Assembly: GCA_024180945.1 (NCBI GenBank)
Contig: JAKSGN010000003.1
Coordinates: forward strand, 3,472,001-3,536,000
Source: Macrophomina tecta
Taxonomy: Eukaryota > Ascomycota > Dothideomycetes > Botryosphaeriales > Botryosphaeriaceae
DNA length: 64,000 nucleotides
Direction of reading: 5' to 3'
This document shows, one piece after another, positions 21,014 to 31,432 of this stretch. Numbering within the stretch: position 1 is the first letter of the stretch; each line of letters opens with the position of its first letter. Under the pieces are notes generated by a model. That model was not told the DNA's origin. It made no database searches and worked only from the letters and a program-made list of their open reading frames with translations. The position numbers and the translations under genes were made by a program.

Positions 21014-23653
21014 ATGACGTCTATCCCATCAACTCGCTCCCAACTCAGTTCGAAGGTTGCCCTACCTCATAAGAACGGGTCCCCGTTCTACCTCGACAAG
21101 CCTCTTGGACAAGCGCCTCGTGGAGGGAGCCCTCATTCTGAGGCAGTAGCCTCTTCTGAAGATGAGAAGGATATTGTGGTAAAAAAGCAACCTGGGACTA
21201 CACCTATTAAAGGTGCCCAAGGTTTACCACCACTGCGGCGGGGCTCATGGCTTTCGGAAGTGCAATCCGGGCCGACAGCCGCTCGGAGAGCTTCTCAAGG
21301 GGGCGTCTCGATCACCTCCAATAATTCGCAGCCACCAACCCCAGGCGAACACGGTTCATGGAATACCCTGGCGCACAAATCATCTGCTGGTACCGTGTCC
21401 TACAGTAATCCTTGGACCTCTGAAGCTCGCCGCGAGCCCCCTTCTCGGTTGACAGAGCTTCCCCAATCTCCGTCAAATTTCTTTGCCTCTGCCCTTGGCA
21501 TTGGCGACGACCTTCGCTCTCCAGGCTATGAAGGGCCCCCGGATGAAGCTATGCATTCTAGAAAAACGATGAGATCGCAGTCTTATTCCGTCGGCCAAAG
21601 CGAGGACGGCCCACTTCAAAATGCGCCCAACCGCGTTCGTGCCAGCTTCCAAGCAATGCATCAGCCTTCTCGCTCTGGTGTCCTTGGCGACCTACACGAG
21701 GAAGAAGTGAGCAGTGGTCAAAACGCCGTTCCAGTCAGCAAGGCAGCGGCTGTGCCTCACTCTTCTGCTCTGCTCAAACAGGCACTCGGTGTTCGTCATC
21801 GCGCTTCCAGCTCCGGCGTCAACGCCGGCACATGGTCGCCGCAGCGCTCCCAGACCTTCTCTGAATCAGACTATGCTATTGATGAAGCAGATGACAACGA
21901 CTCGGAGCCCGGCGCTCATCATGCCGTTGGTATGCTTGGCAGAGGGCTTGCCGACAGACGTTTCAGTGAAATGTCTCCACTGCGAACCGACTTCTCTCTG
22001 TCCCGCGTGAACGACGGCTCACAAAGATCTGCCTGGAATTCCCTCAGCTTCGACCCAATTGATGAAGGTTCGCAGAGTCGACGTCACTCTTTCGCCGTCG
22101 TCACACCCCACTCTCACTCGCGCATGAACAACTCATTCTTCTCAAGTGACGGCAACCTGGAGGACGACTTGAGCGCCTCACGGATTTCCCAAAACAGCCA
22201 ACCAGATATAACTCGCAATCTGCATTCACCTTCATCCCAGATGCGGCCTCAAAGCTACAACCAAGAACGCGAGTACGACCACTTTAGGTCAAACTCTGGT
22301 GATGAGGAGTCCGCTATCGAGCTGGGCCAGGCCCACGACCGTGCTTTTGCACAGTCGTACTTTTCGGGCGTTGGGCCGGCTATGCGCAGTGCTCACACCA
22401 CTGTTCCAGGCATCGCCGCCACGGCTCCCAGCATGGTGAATCCATATGCGCCACCAAGCGTCGCTCGTCCTACGAAGCACTTGTACATCGTCACCTTCAA
22501 ATGCTCGAGATCCGACGTGTACTACATCCCTGAGAATGTGGGACTGGAAGTCAAGGCTGGCGACATGGTAATTGTCGAGGGCGACCGTGGTCAAGATTTG
22601 GGCCAGGTCACACATTGTGACGTCACGCTGGAAGATGCCCGGCAGCATCTGAAGGAAGCATCAGAGCAACATTTCCGCTGGCTCATGATGTTCTCTCGCC
22701 ACGTTCAGAATGGCAACAGTGGAGTAGCGAACCCCAACGGAATGCTGGCTGCTTCCAATGGCGAACAATTCGGTAGAGAAGGTGGCATGGGGCCTAGACC
22801 TCCGCTTCAAACTCCGATCGTTGATGATATCCGACCGAAGATGCTCAAGCGCCTCGCCCAAGGCCACGAGATCCAGGTGCTTCGGGATAAGGAAGGTGCT
22901 GAAGCTAAGGCGAAGCGCGTTTGCCAACAGAAAGCCATGGAGCACGGCCTTACCATGGAGATTCTTGACGCCGAGTATCAGCTCGACTATAAGAAACTCA
23001 CATTCTTCTACTATGCTGACTGCTACATCAACTTCAACCACCTGGTGACTGACCTCTTCAAGGTATACAAGGCCCGTATCTGGATGTCGGCCGTCAACCC
23101 AGCGTCATTTGCCACTCCTTCCAATGCCCTTTCGCAGCTACCTCCTCCTTCCAGTCTTGGACCTGGTGCCACTTCCAATGTCAATGGTAACGGATTCGCT
23201 ACCGCAATGGCGGTCGGGCCCAGCTACGGACGGGGTGCTTTTAGCGGTACGCGTAAGCAATCCTGCAGTTCACGATCATCGACTAATGCCTATCCAGCCC
23301 CCCGTACTCCCGGTGGCCTCGAAGCCAACCCAGCCGATTCCCAACAAGAATATTCGGAATCGCACGGTCGCCCACTCTACAACTATACCCCGTCTCCGGC
23401 CGCCTTTGGCGGATTCAACCCTGTTGCACCGGCCTACGCACCAGCCTGGATGCAGAACCCGCCCATGAATCGCTACATGCCGTATCAGTATGGTTATGGT
23501 GGAGGACCAGGGCCATCTCTCGGTGGTGGCTATCCTGGAAACTACTCTCCATTCCCGGGCCAGGACCAGCGCGAGAACCCCCAGCACGACGACCAAGACC
23601 TTGCCCGCGCAATGAATCATAGCCTCTCTCTCAACCAACGAGCTGGTTCGTAA
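21014..23653 (+). CDS. PSP1-domain protein
   Basis: A cytoplasmic regulatory protein related to yeast Psp1, a multicopy suppressor of DNA polymerase alpha mutations; the molecular role is poorly known. Single exon of 879 residues from the ATG at 21014; the frame extends 13 codons upstream but with no ATG. Residues 1 to about 485 are Ser-rich and disordered with many SP/RSxS sites. The conserved C-terminal region begins at about 488 (KHLYIVTFKCSRSDVYYIP) and continues through PLQTPIVDDIRPKMLKRLAQ at ~592, ending near RIWMSAVNP at ~694; this is the PSP1 C-terminal domain. A Gly/Tyr/Pro-rich tail follows (YQYGYGGGPG). Its very long upstream region suggests a long leader. Confidence 0.9.
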   Translation: MTSIPSTRSQLSSKVALPHKNGSPFYLDKPLGQAPRGGSPHSEAVASSEDEKDIVVKKQPGTTPIKGAQGLPPLRRGSWLSEVQSGPTAARRASQGGVSITSNNSQPPTPGEHGSWNTLAHKSSAGTVSYSNPWTSEARREPPSRLTELPQSPSNFFASALGIGDDLRSPGYEGPPDEAMHSRKTMRSQSYSVGQSEDGPLQNAPNRVRASFQAMHQPSRSGVLGDLHEEEVSSGQNAVPVSKAAAVPHSSALLKQALGVRHRASSSGVNAGTWSPQRSQTFSESDYAIDEADDNDSEPGAHHAVGMLGRGLADRRFSEMSPLRTDFSLSRVNDGSQRSAWNSLSFDPIDEGSQSRRHSFAVVTPHSHSRMNNSFFSSDGNLEDDLSASRISQNSQPDITRNLHSPSSQMRPQSYNQEREYDHFRSNSGDEESAIELGQAHDRAFAQSYFSGVGPAMRSAHTTVPGIAATAPSMVNPYAPPSVARPTKHLYIVTFKCSRSDVYYIPENVGLEVKAGDMVIVEGDRGQDLGQVTHCDVTLEDARQHLKEASEQHFRWLMMFSRHVQNGNSGVANPNGMLAASNGEQFGREGGMGPRPPLQTPIVDDIRPKMLKRLAQGHEIQVLRDKEGAEAKAKRVCQQKAMEHGLTMEILDAEYQLDYKKLTFFYYADCYINFNHLVTDLFKVYKARIWMSAVNPASFATPSNALSQLPPPSSLGPGATSNVNGNGFATAMAVGPSYGRGAFSGTRKQSCSSRSSTNAYPAPRTPGGLEANPADSQQEYSESHGRPLYNYTPSPAAFGGFNPVAPAYAPAWMQNPPMNRYMPYQYGYGGGPGPSLGGGYPGNYSPFPGQDQRENPQHDDQDLARAMNHSLSLNQRAGS

Positions 23654-25238
23654 GATAGTTGAGAATCGTAGATCGAACAAAATCCGCCCAGATCAACAGA
23701 GATCGAAGTGAAGACAGATTCTACAATGGGAAAAGTTTGGGCGACAAGAGACGAGAAAACCCAAGAACGATACGACTGAGGCACGATCATGACTCATTGC
23801 ATGCTGGAGGTTTTGCGATCTCTTTGATTTCAGCATTGAATTCATCACTGGCGAAGGCATTTACGGGCTTTTGCTATACGAATACTCATCGGTTGTTAAG
23901 GGATTATTTCTTGCTTTTTCTGCATGCTCGTTGTTTCTCTCTCTCTTTTTCCTTTTCTTTTTTTTTTTTTTTCTTTTCCCTCACATTCTTGCGCTCATTC
24001 GCCCCTCTTCTCCCTTAACTCCTTTACTTTGCATATCTTTTTAACCCGGTACACATTTCGACTAGTCCACACCTTCTACGAGGCAGACATATGGCAAGTT
24101 ACTTCTGGAGACAGGAATCGAATATGGTGGTTGGATGACGGGCGGATCGCGAGAGTCCCCGGCGGTGTTTTCTGGTTTCTTCAAGACTGGGTTTGAGAGA
24201 ATTTTTTCTTACATTTTCCCTTTTTGGCAGGAAAAGTGATGCTTTTCTCCCGTCGAGTGCTATGTTTCATTGCATTCTTCCAGATACTTCCTCTTGAATT
24301 GGTGTTTCATTGGAGATGAATGCTTCTCCCTTTGCAACTCATTTTTCTACCTGCTGATGACTATGGACAAATGGAAAAAGGGCCAAAAGTGAACGCCTGT
24401 CATGCGTAAAAGGGTGCTTATGGAAGATCTGAGACAAATTTTGTTTTCTCTCTTGCTTGAAAGTTTGATGACACACTCTTGTCTTGTTTTTCGTGAACAA
24501 AAAGCTGGCAGTCAACGTGGAGGGGAAGCACTTGCGGGTCGGTACTTTCTCATATAGCTTAGCTGGCTCAATCCACAGCTGGATTCTTAGCCTGCGTACT
24601 CTGTACCCTCTTGCGGTGGCATCGACGTGCAAAGAGAGCGGTAGAGACATAAATTGGGTAAAGAGAAGGAAGATAGGACTGTCGGTCATGAGTGGCTTGG
24701 ATCACGGTCTCTGGATTTTGTGTAGAAGTGCTCTTATAGTTAAGTGGCGTTTGATTCTTTGGGGCTTCAGTTCTGTATTCGCAATTGCATCCGTTTCCCA
24801 TTGTTTTCCGCCCATCTTGTTCGCGTGTAGGACCAACCGGTCGATGAGCTCGGGCGAAAATGGCGGGCCCAGCCAAGTCGCATCTACTGGGCAGTCAGAC
24901 GTCCAACAATGGGGCAGGGCAATTGCCTGGAGGCGCTGATGGCGCTTACAATTTTATATGAAAGCCTGCACAAAACCTCACTTAGTAGTTCTGTGCAAGT
25001 AAATGAAGCGCGTGACGCGACGTTGTCTGCGTCGGCCCCTCTGTCTAGTTTGGAAGCTGCTTCGCAGCACTTGGAATATTTACGGCATCCCAACACAATC
25101 AGAACGGTCAACCTCGTCACCACTTCATCCCCCGCATATCCACCATTGGCCGTACTGCTGCAAAGAGCCTGCATGCGTCACTGAATTCGGTTCCAACACG
25201 CCCGTGGAAATCCCTATTGGCCGCCTTCCCCTCACGAG
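23654..25238. other. Intergenic, 3' flank of PSP1 gene
   Basis: About 1.6 kb, T-rich with a poly-T run near 23958-23973, consistent with 3' UTR and terminator sequence followed by the promoter of the next gene. Only short frames occur. Confidence 0.5.
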
Positions 25239-26278
25239 ATGCCCCGAGGCACTAGGAGGAGGCCTGGAGGTATGGAGATACCAGGCAACGTCCACTCCGT
25301 TTCTATGCTAACTTATACTAAAAGGAGACGAGAAGCGCTCGCACGCCCGCAAAGAGACCGGCGAGTCGGTACAGAGCGCTGACGATGATGTCCGCGCAAC
25401 CACTGAGAGCCAGTGAGTCCACGCACCATCCGACCCCGCAATTGCCTGCACCTGACCACTCATTTCTGCCAAAGAGACCTGCGCTACGCTGCACGAGCTC
25501 TCGAAGAGAAGTCCGCGGCGGACGACGCCTTCTTCGCGCAGTTCGAGGAGACGGTCCAGGCGGACAAGAGCGAGTTGCTGAAGATCATCCAAACGAGGCA
25601 ACAGAATGCGTGCGTTTTCGCCCAATCACAGCGGACCTTTGCAGCCCGTCTTCCCTACCCAAGATGTGAATTGACTGAACCTCACACAGAATCAACGCCG
25701 ACGCCGCTTTCCTCGATCAGATCCGTACGCCCTTCGCCGACGCTCTCCGCCCTGGCCTTCCCTCGTCGCACCGTGGCTCGAGCTCCAAAGTGCAAGCGCA
25801 GCCGCCGCCCTCGTGCCCCGTCGCTGCGGCAGGTGAACGGGTCCTGCAGGCGTCGAAACAACTTCTGGCAGCGTACGAGGGCGCCAAGGGCGTCGCCGAG
25901 GGTAATGACGAGGGATTAAAGGGGGCTGCTGGCAGGCTGGGGGATCGCTGGCCGACGGACGTGCAGAGGCTGAGGAGTTTGCTGGATGTCGGGTACAGGA
26001 AAGCGCAGGATGACGTGGCGGCGGTCCTACGAGGTCATGGCGGCGGTCATGGTGGTGGCAAGGGAGAGGTGGAGGACGACGGCCGTGGCTACGACAACGG
26101 CGGCGCCGGTGGTGCCAAGAGGCCGGGAGGGGATGCGGATGGGCAGGAGCAGATGGACGTTTTCTTCACGACGGGAAAGGAGAGGGAGGCGGAGAGGGAG
26201 CGCTTCAACGTCACGCAGGCGCTTTGCGATGGGGCGAGAGGCGTGCGCAGGCTGAGCAGGAGTCTGCCGCCGGAGTAG
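25239..26278 (+). CDS. Four-exon hypothetical protein, helical
   Basis: Exons 25239-25269, 25325-25412, 25475-25609 and 25690-26278; introns of 55, 62 and 80 bp with donors GTATGG, GTGAGT, GTGCGT and acceptors AAAG, AAAG, ACAG; a CTAAC branch site is visible in the first. The joined frame is open for 280 residues, and phase agrees at all three junctions. I do not recognise the family. The N-terminus is basic (MPRGTRRRPG), then a charged helix-forming region (ALEEKSAADDAFFAQFEETVQ, leading to SELLKIIQTRQQNA), a Pro/Ser linker, another helical part (ERVLQASKQLLAAYEGAK), and a Gly/Asp-rich low-complexity tail ending VTQALCDGARGVRRLSRSL. The 31-base first exon is the least certain part. Confidence 0.65.
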
Positions 26279-27220
26279 ACGGCAATCGCGGAGTCTGGTG
26301 AAGCAGAGGAAGTGATTGACTTTGGGACATGCGTGGCAGGATGGCACAAAAGGGACTAAACAGGGGTCTGCGGGCGGGTTCGGGGGGGGATGATGCCTGG
26401 GGCGGGAGATGATCGCTTCTTTCTTGCTAGATCACGGTTTATGCGGCACATGCCAATCAGGCTAGAGGAGCTATAGCGAAAGGCGGACCGGCCAGCGTGC
26501 CGGCGGGCTGCCTGCGTTCTTGCGCGACTGCATGGAGCTAAGGTTCGGGTATGCGGGGGGCGGCTGCAGCTGCGGGCAGGAGGGTGGTGGAGTGAGTGTA
26601 GGAAACGCGTGCAGAGGCTTCGTGAAGGGGGGAGAGACGCGTCGGCGGTCCGTGGCTTGCACAGCGGCGGAGGTGTGGCGGTGCGGGATTGAGGGTACGT
26701 CATGGGCGCTTCTCGACGCGGTTGACAGGAGGGCGAGGAGGGCGCGGGCGAAAAAGCAAGCGATGGCAGCGGGCTCCAGATCGTCGGCGGACAGGCTTTT
26801 TGCTGCATGATCGCTGGTCTCAAGGCTGCAAGTGCGCGCGCGCCGGCTAGCCCTATTCCACTCAGCAACGGGCGGCCAATCGTGTTTACACCAGCCCGAC
26901 TCAAAGCCACCCGCACCTGCGCAAGCACCGGCAGATCACGAACACCTGCCCTCCGTCATCTCACCTGCGTGCTGCTTACTCGTCCGCTCGCTCGCTCACT
27001 CACCTGCTTGCTTGCTTGCTGCTCCGCGTCGTCCTCCCCCAACACAACGTCGCTGTCGCGCCATGCTGCCGGGCCTGCTTTTTTCCTAGCAACGGAGCGC
27101 ACAACATCCATCCATCGCAGCCCAGCCCAAGCGCCCGCCCGCCAGCCCTGTTCCACAGCCCCTTCCGACCACCACGACGCTGCTGCTGCTTGAGCACCGC
27201 TGCTCAGCACACGCGCCGCC
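26279..27220. other. Intergenic, promoter of J-domain gene
   Basis: About 0.9 kb. Close to the J-domain start there are CTCG/CTTG simple repeats (around 26985-27020) and C-rich leader sequence. No gene is supported; antisense frames here are shadows of biased composition. Confidence 0.5.
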
Positions 27221-29911
27221 ATGGTGAAGGCCGATCCGAAGCGCAACTACTACGCCGACCTCGAGCTCCCCCCCGACGCCGATGCTGAAGAGATCCGCAA
27301 GCAGTTCCGCAAGCTCGCCCTCAAATGGCACCCCGACAGAAACCCGGGCAGAGAAGCGGAATGCGTGCCCAGGTTTCAGGCCATCCAGGCCGCACACGAG
27401 ATTCTCGGTGACCCCGCCGAACGCACGCGATACGACCTCGAGCGCAGGAAGAGAGGCAGCGCCGCTACCTACACGCCCCGACAGCCTGCGCCGCGTGGAA
27501 ACCCATACCAGGCTCGATCCGATTTCCCTCCCCCTCCTCGCCGTACCGGCCCGCAGCGCCCGCAGCCTCCTCCGCGACCTGACTTCGGCACCGCGTCCGC
27601 ATCCGCCGGCGCTGGCCGTTACACCAACTTCCCAAAGCCGCCGCCAACTCAGAGGAGGGACAATGCGTCGGGTGACCAGAAGGCCAATGTCTTCACGGCA
27701 TGGCAGAGCATGAAGGGCAAGACTGGTACTCACCCCCCTCATACAGGCCATGGAGAATCTTCACACCAGAGAGCCAAATCCGCGTGGGAATATGCGAATG
27801 AGCAGCAGAAGCCTGGCGTCAACCGCAGCCAGAGCACGAGAGTGCCCAAGAGAGGCGGCTTCGACCCTGCCACTCCCGGTGCGGATGAGCCTCCGGCAGC
27901 GAGCACGTCGTCATACTTCACAACTTCCAATTATGGCCGGCCCGTCCCCCCGCCTCCGCCCCCGCCCCGTGACGCGGGCGCGACCAATCCGGCTGGAGCA
28001 CGTCAGCCACCAGTGGACCCCCTTAAGCAGTTCAGAGAGCAGTTTCAGAAGGAGTCGGCATACCCAGAGGGCATGCGCACGAGAACGCCGTACAATGCCA
28101 CTGGTGGCGAGAAGATCTTTGTCGATCCGGTGAGGCGCTCGGCCAGCCAACGGAGCTCACCTCACAGGGAACACGATGCAGCGGGCGCCAGTGTGCATGG
28201 AGCCACTGGTGCTCGTCACCACAGTGCCAGTCCGCCCAGGAGAAAGGGCAATGCCACACGTCCTTTTTCCATGTACAGCTCAAGCGAGGAGGACGAACCG
28301 CCGAAACCGCGTCAGAAGGCATCTCAGCCTGGCCAGCAGGGAAGTACTGGTGTCAACGGCAGTGCCACTCACAGCAGTACTACGAATGGACCCCAAGTCA
28401 ATGGTGGCATGGGCCAGAAGAGCAAGTCATCAATGTACGACCATTTCTTTCCCCAGCAGTCCCGCAACGCCCCCAAAACTCCCAGCATCAGTATGGCGCC
28501 CAATGCATGGCCCTACTGGGCGTATCCGTCCAGTTTGCCTCCGCGCCAGACTGAGAAGAGCCAGCACACATTCGCAGGCAATGTTCGCAAGCGTAGTGCG
28601 GCGAACAACATCTCTCCTACTTCTTATCGTGCACCTCAACGTCATCGCAACTCAACTGCTGACAACACTACCAGCTTCACCTTCCCGATCGACGCTGATA
28701 CCTTCGCTTCGACGAGTCCCGAGCAGCCCAAGAGCAAGAGCGCAGAAAGCATTAACACGATATTCTCACCTGCAGAATGGCACGGCAAGTTTGAAGGCAA
28801 ACCGGACTACTTTACAAGTCCGATGCCTCCGACAGGCAACCGTGCGAAGAAGTCGCCGAGCAGACCGCCAAGCTCGAGGAAGAACAGCACCCAGAATTAT
28901 GCCTCCGCTGCTGCCAATCAGATGCCTCAGCCGTCTCCGCAGCCGACTGAACAGCCTGCAGCCACGCCTTCGGCTGGAGCACCGCCGCCCTCAACCCCTG
29001 GAGCGGTCAAATTCTCTTCTGAAGAATGGGCTAAAACGTTCAAGGATCCGAGTTTTGTGCTCCCCGCTGAAGTACCGGCCAAAACTTCGTCTCCCACGAA
29101 GGGTCCGGCGCCGATGCGGGGCAGGAAGCAGTCGAAGTCGCGTGGCAGCGGACCTAACATCAAGCCAAGGCAAGCGAGCGTAGCAGATGCTGAAGACGAG
29201 AGCAATGAGAGTGTTGCGAGTGCCAATGAGACGGCGGCTACCGATGGCAGCGCAATGGATATCGACCCCACTCCACCGGCTCCGCAGACCAACGGAACTC
29301 AGCGCCCGAGGATCGTGCCTACTCCCATCTCACAGGCTCGCGTTGCTCAGCGGGAACAGGCTCAGGCTCAGGATCAAGCTAAGGCGCCGGAGGACGATGG
29401 CACGCTGCGATTCAATGAGTTTGCGAACGTTGCCCCGTTCACGTCGACGTCACAGGAAGGTCTGCGGGACCTAAATGATCTTACACAAAACCTTCCGTTC
29501 GAATCTCGCCCGGCTGCGTCGCATCCTGTCAGGTCTGCGGAGCCGGCTACTCTCCGCCTTCCCGAAGTGCCCAAGGCTCCGGAATTGCCGCAGCGTCTGA
29601 CAATGAGTGCTTGGGGAGAGTATCTGCCGAAGATGGCAGCTTACGTCAGGGCGTTCCGACAGTTCGACTCGCACATGCTTCAGCATTTCGCAGCGCGGGA
29701 GCACGAGACGGATGCGATGGGATCGCCGGCCAATTGGCTGGGTGCCATGGGCGATACGATGAGTGGAGGGTTCAACAGCTATATGCGCGGCATTAGAGAG
29801 GATGAGAGGGCACGGGCGCACTGGGACATTGGCTGGCAGAAGCACAAGGATGCTATGGAGTTATTTGAGGGATGCAGGGCCAGAGTGCTGAAGGGAGGTC
29901 TGCCGGCTTGA
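27221..29911 (+). CDS. J-domain (DnaJ) protein, fungal Mug184-like
   Basis: A co-chaperone that would stimulate an Hsp70. Single exon of 896 residues with the ATG in GCCGCCATGG. Residues about 8-75 form the J domain, with the HPD tripeptide (LKWHPDRNPG) at about residues 43-45 and the helix IV ending DPAERTRYDLERRKRG. There is no G/F region or zinc-finger domain, so this is a class C J protein. The remainder is long, Pro/Ser/Gln-rich and probably disordered, with a conserved-looking C-terminal helical part (PELPQRLTMSAWGEYLPKMA, then FRQFDSHMLQHFAARE). Similar architecture is known for fungal proteins annotated as meiotically up-regulated Mug184-like; orthology is inference. Confidence 0.88.
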   Translation: MVKADPKRNYYADLELPPDADAEEIRKQFRKLALKWHPDRNPGREAECVPRFQAIQAAHEILGDPAERTRYDLERRKRGSAATYTPRQPAPRGNPYQARSDFPPPPRRTGPQRPQPPPRPDFGTASASAGAGRYTNFPKPPPTQRRDNASGDQKANVFTAWQSMKGKTGTHPPHTGHGESSHQRAKSAWEYANEQQKPGVNRSQSTRVPKRGGFDPATPGADEPPAASTSSYFTTSNYGRPVPPPPPPPRDAGATNPAGARQPPVDPLKQFREQFQKESAYPEGMRTRTPYNATGGEKIFVDPVRRSASQRSSPHREHDAAGASVHGATGARHHSASPPRRKGNATRPFSMYSSSEEDEPPKPRQKASQPGQQGSTGVNGSATHSSTTNGPQVNGGMGQKSKSSMYDHFFPQQSRNAPKTPSISMAPNAWPYWAYPSSLPPRQTEKSQHTFAGNVRKRSAANNISPTSYRAPQRHRNSTADNTTSFTFPIDADTFASTSPEQPKSKSAESINTIFSPAEWHGKFEGKPDYFTSPMPPTGNRAKKSPSRPPSSRKNSTQNYASAAANQMPQPSPQPTEQPAATPSAGAPPPSTPGAVKFSSEEWAKTFKDPSFVLPAEVPAKTSSPTKGPAPMRGRKQSKSRGSGPNIKPRQASVADAEDESNESVASANETAATDGSAMDIDPTPPAPQTNGTQRPRIVPTPISQARVAQREQAQAQDQAKAPEDDGTLRFNEFANVAPFTSTSQEGLRDLNDLTQNLPFESRPAASHPVRSAEPATLRLPEVPKAPELPQRLTMSAWGEYLPKMAAYVRAFRQFDSHMLQHFAAREHETDAMGSPANWLGAMGDTMSGGFNSYMRGIREDERARAHWDIGWQKHKDAMELFEGCRARVLKGGLPA

Positions 29912-31432
29912 GCGTGGAGATCTGGAGCAAAGAGTTGCGCGGCTTGATGCAGGTGGGGGTGCGATTTGTTTTGGACAGCAAGTTCACTTAAGGGCCCTAC
30001 GACGCAACGATGACCACATACGACATGATTTGACGCGAAAAATCCGACAGACGATGGATAGCGCTGGTCTTTTCTTTGTGTGACGCGGGCGCAGCTTTTC
30101 GGGCAGGATTCTCGGACGGCGGTTGTTCTGGTTCTTCTTGACCTTGAATACCCCCCCTTATTCTCCTCTTCATGCTGTTCCTTCTTTTTCTCTTTTCGCT
30201 CTTCTAGGGTCGGCTGGCCTCGCGCCTTATTGTGGATGCGAGTGGGTTCGGTTGGCCAAGGTTTTCCAATGGGGGATCGGTAACAGAAGCGAGGGTTTGA
30301 CGAATTGTTTCTATGGATTCAAGGAGAAAAAGGCAACGCGGGACGAAGGCCGGGGATAAGGCTCTGGCAAGGGGGGTGGCAGGCAGGGGGAACGTTTGGG
30401 CCGAATCTCTCGGTTGTCGGTTCTTCATTCAAGTGGGATGAGTTTATTTCCGGAGAGCAACCAGGCATGGATGACGACAGCGGAAGTGACTGGTTTCCTC
30501 GGTTGCTCTAGTTCGGCCAGCGAGAAGGGGAAAAAAAAAATTAACAAAGTAGGCTGAAGCGAGATCACTAGGTAGACGGAAATAGAGCGTGGACAGCGGT
30601 GAGGACGATCTCTTTTTATCGATTTCCCTTCTGGTCGGGCATTCCACAAGGCCCACCAGCCACACGCAAGCGAGTGCGTAGCGCCTCATCTCCTGACGAT
30701 GGATGCAGGCTTCGGATCACCGGCCAAGCGCCCAGGCGGACGGCATTGTCTGTGGCGGCAGATGCCTTTTGGCAGACACCGGGCGCATGAAGGGGATGGA
30801 TGGCTGTAGGTCTTAGTCGGTCCGGGTGGCAGCGGCTTTTTCGCTTGTGCTCATGACTTCGACAGTGCATCAAACACTCTGTGTGCCAGACGCGACGGCC
30901 GCCTGCTCCCTCCCCCACACACGGGCGGGCAATGGGCCGGATCAGCCGCGCTGAGAGGCTTGTGGGATGTGCGATGTGCGCAGGGATTGGGGGGGAGGGG
31001 GCAAAGGGCTGGCGGGCGGGCTTGCGACGCGCAATTCACCAGGTCGGCCTGGGCGAAACGCGCGCGCAAAGCCTGGTTGTTCTGCTGCGCACTCTGGCCC
31101 AGCTCCGTCCTCTCGCCCTCGCCTCTCGCCGTCTTCTCCGCCAGTCTCTACACGTCTTCGAGGGTTTCATGGGAGCGTCAGGGAGAGATTTGGCCCGGCC
31201 GACCATCCCCATTCGCCGTGCTTCCTGCGACGAAACAAAAGGCTCCACAATCCACAGCCAACGTCAATCTCACACAAGACCAAGACAGCCCTTGTGCAGG
31301 GCTGACGACGAGCTTTCTCTCCCTTTCTGTCGTCCGCACCCCTTCTCTCTCCATCACTCGCCTCTTTTCACCCCGCCTGCGCTGCCCAATGGCCTAGGCC
31401 ACTTGCCTCGTCCTCCCCGTTGACCGTCAACT
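29912..31432. other. Intergenic, no supported gene
   Basis: About 1.5 kb between two + strand genes. It includes a poly-A run near 30531-30540 and a CT-rich block just upstream of the next start. Frames at 30881-31423 are proline/arginine-rich, lack resemblance to any family and lie in the probable leader. Confidence 0.5.
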